Assembly (NCBI GenBank): GCA_964424505.1
Contig: CAYRIQ010000030.1
Location: forward strand, 1-8,838
Length of the DNA: 8,838 nt
Source of the DNA: CAJBLF01 sp964424505
GTDB lineage: Bacteria; Patescibacteriota; Gracilibacteria; Absconditabacterales; Absconditicoccaceae
Direction of reading: 5' to 3'
The position numbers were made by a program, and so were the translations under genes. The notes beneath the pieces are model-generated. The model did not search any database. It was not told the origin of the DNA and was given only the letters and a program-made list of their open reading frames with translations. Numbering within the stretch: the first letter of the stretch is position 1; every line of letters begins with the position of its first letter. Positions 7,223 to 8,838 of this stretch are shown here, one piece after another.

Positions 7223-7897
7223 TTATAAGTTTATTTTTTTATTAGCATTAGATTGAGCTTGTCATTTATTATAGAGAATTCATTTTTCTATCCAAACTTT
7301 TACTCAAAGCATCCCATATTTCGTCCTAGCTTGAAGATAATAAAAATCTATATCTGACCTAAATGTTTGAAGGGAAACTCTTCATTCGATGAATTTTTCT
7401 GTCCTCGAAATATCTACTCATCAAAGTCTTCCGCCCACTTGAATTTTGATACCAGAAGCTCATTTTTCCATAACCTTTTGCAATACATTTTTAGCTACTT
7501 TTCTATAAGGCATTCTAGCTTCAAGCTGTGAGGCAACAAATTCAGCCATAATTTTTGCAGACAATTCAGGTATTTTTACTTCTTTGATAATTACTTTCAT
7601 ATCTTTATGAAACTTACTTTTCAAAGATTCTTCAAACTCCTTGATTTTTGCTCATTGTTTACCCATCAACACACCTACTTTTGAAGAAAAAATAATAATT
7701 TCTCATTCTTTAGCAGTTTTTCTGATGACAACTTTTGAGATTCCAGTTCTAGGAAATGTATCATCTACAAATTTTCTCATTTTTATATCTTCAACGAAAA
7801 AATCTGCACCTGTTCTTTTATATTTAGCAAACCATTCTGCAGGTCGTGATTTCATAATTCATACTCTCATTCCAATTGGATGGGCTTTTGATCACAT
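7223..7897 (-). CDS. rpsC: 30S ribosomal protein S3
   Basis: S3 is in the head of the small subunit, at the mRNA entry channel, and takes part in unwinding mRNA. The product is 224 aa (E. coli 233). The N-terminus MGSKAHPIGMRVGI is the classical S3 start. The KH domain has the GxxG loop G79-K80-Q81-G82 followed by AKIKEFEESL. The C-terminal domain shows VGGRLGGVDISRTE, then EGRVSLQTFRSDIDFYYLQA, and YGMLGVKVWIEKG. Eleven of its 20 glycines are UGA, including codon 2 and the last G of the GxxG loop. CGA at residue 18 stands where S3 has a conserved Trp (usual KPWNSTWFA; here KS-CGA-PAEWFA). It starts only 8 nt after the rplV stop. UAA stop. Confidence 0.97.
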
Positions 7898-7905
7898 ACG
7901 TATAA

Positions 7906-8268
7906 TTACTTAACATGTAAAAAGACTTTCACAAACGATCTATATTTTACATAATGACTAATTCTAGATCTAGACACAAATCTGATTCTTTGGATTTTTG
8001 GACCTCTACCGACTTCGATTTTATGAACATACAATGTTTTTGGATCATAACTAGCATTTGTAGTAGCATTAGCAGAGGCAGATTTGATAACCTTATACAA
8101 AAATTTTGCTGCTTTTTTTGGTAATACTTGCAACAAAGTTAGTGCTTCTTCTACTTTTTTTCATTTTACCATCTGAGCTATTAATGCCATTTTTTTATCA
8201 GAAACCAAAGCATATTTTAAGGTAGCTGTCAGATTAGTATCTACTGTCTTTTTTGTAGTGGTAACCAT
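7906..8268 (-). CDS. rplV: 50S ribosomal protein L22
   Basis: L22 lines the exit tunnel with its beta-hairpin and contacts all domains of 23S rRNA. The product is 120 aa (usual 110-118). The globular part has KYALVSDKKMALIAQMVKGK at about 18-37, VEEALTLLQVLPKKAAKF at about 39-56, and KVIKSASANATTNA at about 59-72. The hairpin region is shown by YVHKIEVGRGPKIQRIRFVS, with a basic GRG tip near 87-89. One UGA gives Gly 36 in the conserved KGK. The start is fixed by an in-frame UAG shortly upstream. The leader is AT-rich without a Shine-Dalgarno match. UAA stop. Confidence 0.96.
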
Positions 8269-8325
8269 AATACTAAATTTTAAATGCTAAATATGTATGT
8301 ATATATTAAACGAATAATTATCAGC

Positions 8326-8583
8326 CTAAAATGGATGTCCTCTAAATGTTCTTGTAGGGACAAATTCTCACAATCTATGTCCAATCATATCTTCTGTCAC
8401 GTACACACTTACAAATTGTTTTCCATTATGTACAGCAAACGTAATACCTATCATATCAGGCACTATATGACATGCCCTATCTCGCACCTTAATAACTTTT
8501 TTATCTCCACTTTCTTGCATTTTTTTTACTTTTATAAGTATTTTTTCATTCACATAAAATCATTTTTTTAGTGATCTTGACAT
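8326..8583 (-). CDS. rpsS: 30S ribosomal protein S19
   Basis: S19 sits at the top of the small-subunit head and contacts the large subunit through bridges with L5. The product is 85 aa (usual 87-93). N-terminus MSRSLKKGFYV, then ESGDKKVIKV, MIGITFAVHNGKQFVSVYVT, and the signature GHRLGEFVPTRTFRGHPF. UGA gives Gly 8 (LKKG) and the Gly of RLGEF. CGA at residue 34 aligns with the Trp of the usual TWSRRS segment, followed here by DRACHIVPDMIG. Stops with UAG. It lies 86 nt after rplB, the longest spacer in this half of the cluster. Confidence 0.97.
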
Positions 8584-8586
8584 AAT

Positions 8587-8637
8587 AACAATAATGAATA
8601 GGTAAAAACAAATAATGAATAAGTATAGTAGTATAGT
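8587..8637. repeat. short direct repeats in the rplB-rpsS spacer
   Basis: Two sets of repeats fill most of this 86-nt spacer. AATAATGAATA occurs at 8590-8600 and 8611-8621, each preceded by AACA (with one extra A in the second copy). AGTATAGT is repeated in tandem at 8622-8629 and 8630-8637, with a partial third copy after it. Function unknown; the second set overlaps the possible -10 box. Confidence 0.6.
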
Positions 8638-8650
8638 TTAGTATATCCAA
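8622..8650 (-). promoter_or_regulatory. possible internal promoter before rpsS
   Basis: On the minus strand TTGGAT (8650-8645) and TATACT (8627-8622) are separated by exactly 17 bases. The -10 box matches the sigma-70 consensus at 5 of 6 positions and the -35 box at 3 of 6. It would start transcription about 35 nt before rpsS. The boxes lie in an AT-rich repeated stretch, so a chance match is quite possible. Confidence 0.3.
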
Positions 8651-8669
8651 CGTTTTCCGTTACAGATTA

Positions 8670-8838
8670 TTAGTTTTTAGTTCTTTTTGAAATAATAAAT
8701 TTTGTAGAAGGCTTTCTATTTTTTCTTGTTTTGATTCCAGGAGTAACTCTTTTACCAGCAAATGATTTTTGTCATTTTTTGAGACCGATTGAAGAATGTC
8801 ATTCTCATCCTCCATGTGGATGATCAACAGGATTCATA
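8670..8838 (-). CDS. rplB: 50S ribosomal protein L2, C-terminal part only
   Basis: L2 is a universal 23S rRNA-binding protein needed for subunit joining and peptidyl transfer. Only the last 55 codons are in the window; the gene continues beyond position 8838. The fragment begins with MNPVDHPHGGGEGHSSIG, the catalytic-centre signature of L2, then VTPGIKTRKNRKPSTKFI and a basic end. Three UGA codons (8805-8807, 8799-8801 and 8772-8774) give Gly; the first two are the third G of GGG and the G after Glu, both invariant in L2. This gives the clearest single proof of the UGA=Gly code in the window. UAA stop at 8670-8672. Confidence 0.96.

Noticed and set aside
228..8838. Many apparent truncated or frameshifted ribosomal-protein pseudogenes
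   Set aside because: Every break is an in-frame UGA, never a change of frame or a UAA/UAG, and each falls where glycine is expected. The genes are intact under table 25.
228..8838. UGA read as tryptophan (Mycoplasma-type code 4)
   Set aside because: UGA falls on invariant glycines (L2 HPHGGGEG, L14 DNTGAK, S3 GGRLGG), which Trp could not replace; TGG is also in normal use for conserved Trp.
228..8838. UGA as selenocysteine
   Set aside because: There are far too many UGA codons, they lie in ribosomal proteins, and none sits at a Cys/Sec-type position.

Overview
This window is one continuous minus-strand block of ribosomal-protein genes (the S10/spc cluster) ending in secY. Read in the direction of transcription (high to low coordinates) the order is rplB (3' end only), rpsS, rplV, rpsC, rplP, rpmC, rpsQ, rplN, rplX, rplE, rpsN, rpsH, rplF, rplR, rpsE, rplO, secY. 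This is the classical bacterial order with rpmD (L30) missing between rpsE and rplO. No gene is supported on the plus strand.

Under the standard code most of these genes look broken by in-frame UGA. They are intact if UGA is read as glycine (translation table 25). I count about 65 in-frame UGA codons in 17 genes, and they fall on invariant glycines, for example two in the L2 HPHGGGEG signature. Only UAA (15 genes) and UAG (rpsS, rplX) end genes. UGA=Gly is known from the CPR/Patescibacteria lineages Absconditabacteria (SR1) and Gracilibacteria (BD1-5). A second departure is visible: CGA occurs in frame only six times, and in S3, S19 and S14 it sits exactly where other bacteria have a conserved tryptophan, so CGA very probably means Trp here. 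Arg is written AGA, AGG or CGU, and CGG is not used. As I recall, a CGA/CGG to Trp change has been predicted computationally for Absconditabacteria. That, the AT-rich DNA, the missing L30 and the UGA usage point to an Absconditabacteria-like CPR bacterium.

Layout: 1-149 is non-coding; 150-196 is a probable intrinsic terminator after secY; 228-1583 is secY; 1611-8583 holds fifteen complete ribosomal-protein genes; 8670-8838 is the 3' end of rplB. Spacers are 8 to 93 nt, with one 20-nt overlap (rpmC/rpsQ). No start codon has a clear Shine-Dalgarno sequence. The rpsN-rpsH spacer holds two adjacent hairpins, and the rplB-rpsS spacer holds short repeats and a weak promoter-like pair of boxes. S5 and L15 carry long lysine-rich C-terminal tails.

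The ribosomal proteins build both subunits: S3, S5, S8, S14, S17, S19 in the small one and L2, L5, L6, L14, L15, L16, L18, L22, L24, L29 in the large one. SecY is the membrane channel that the ribosome exit site docks onto, so the block makes ribosomes and the translocon together.
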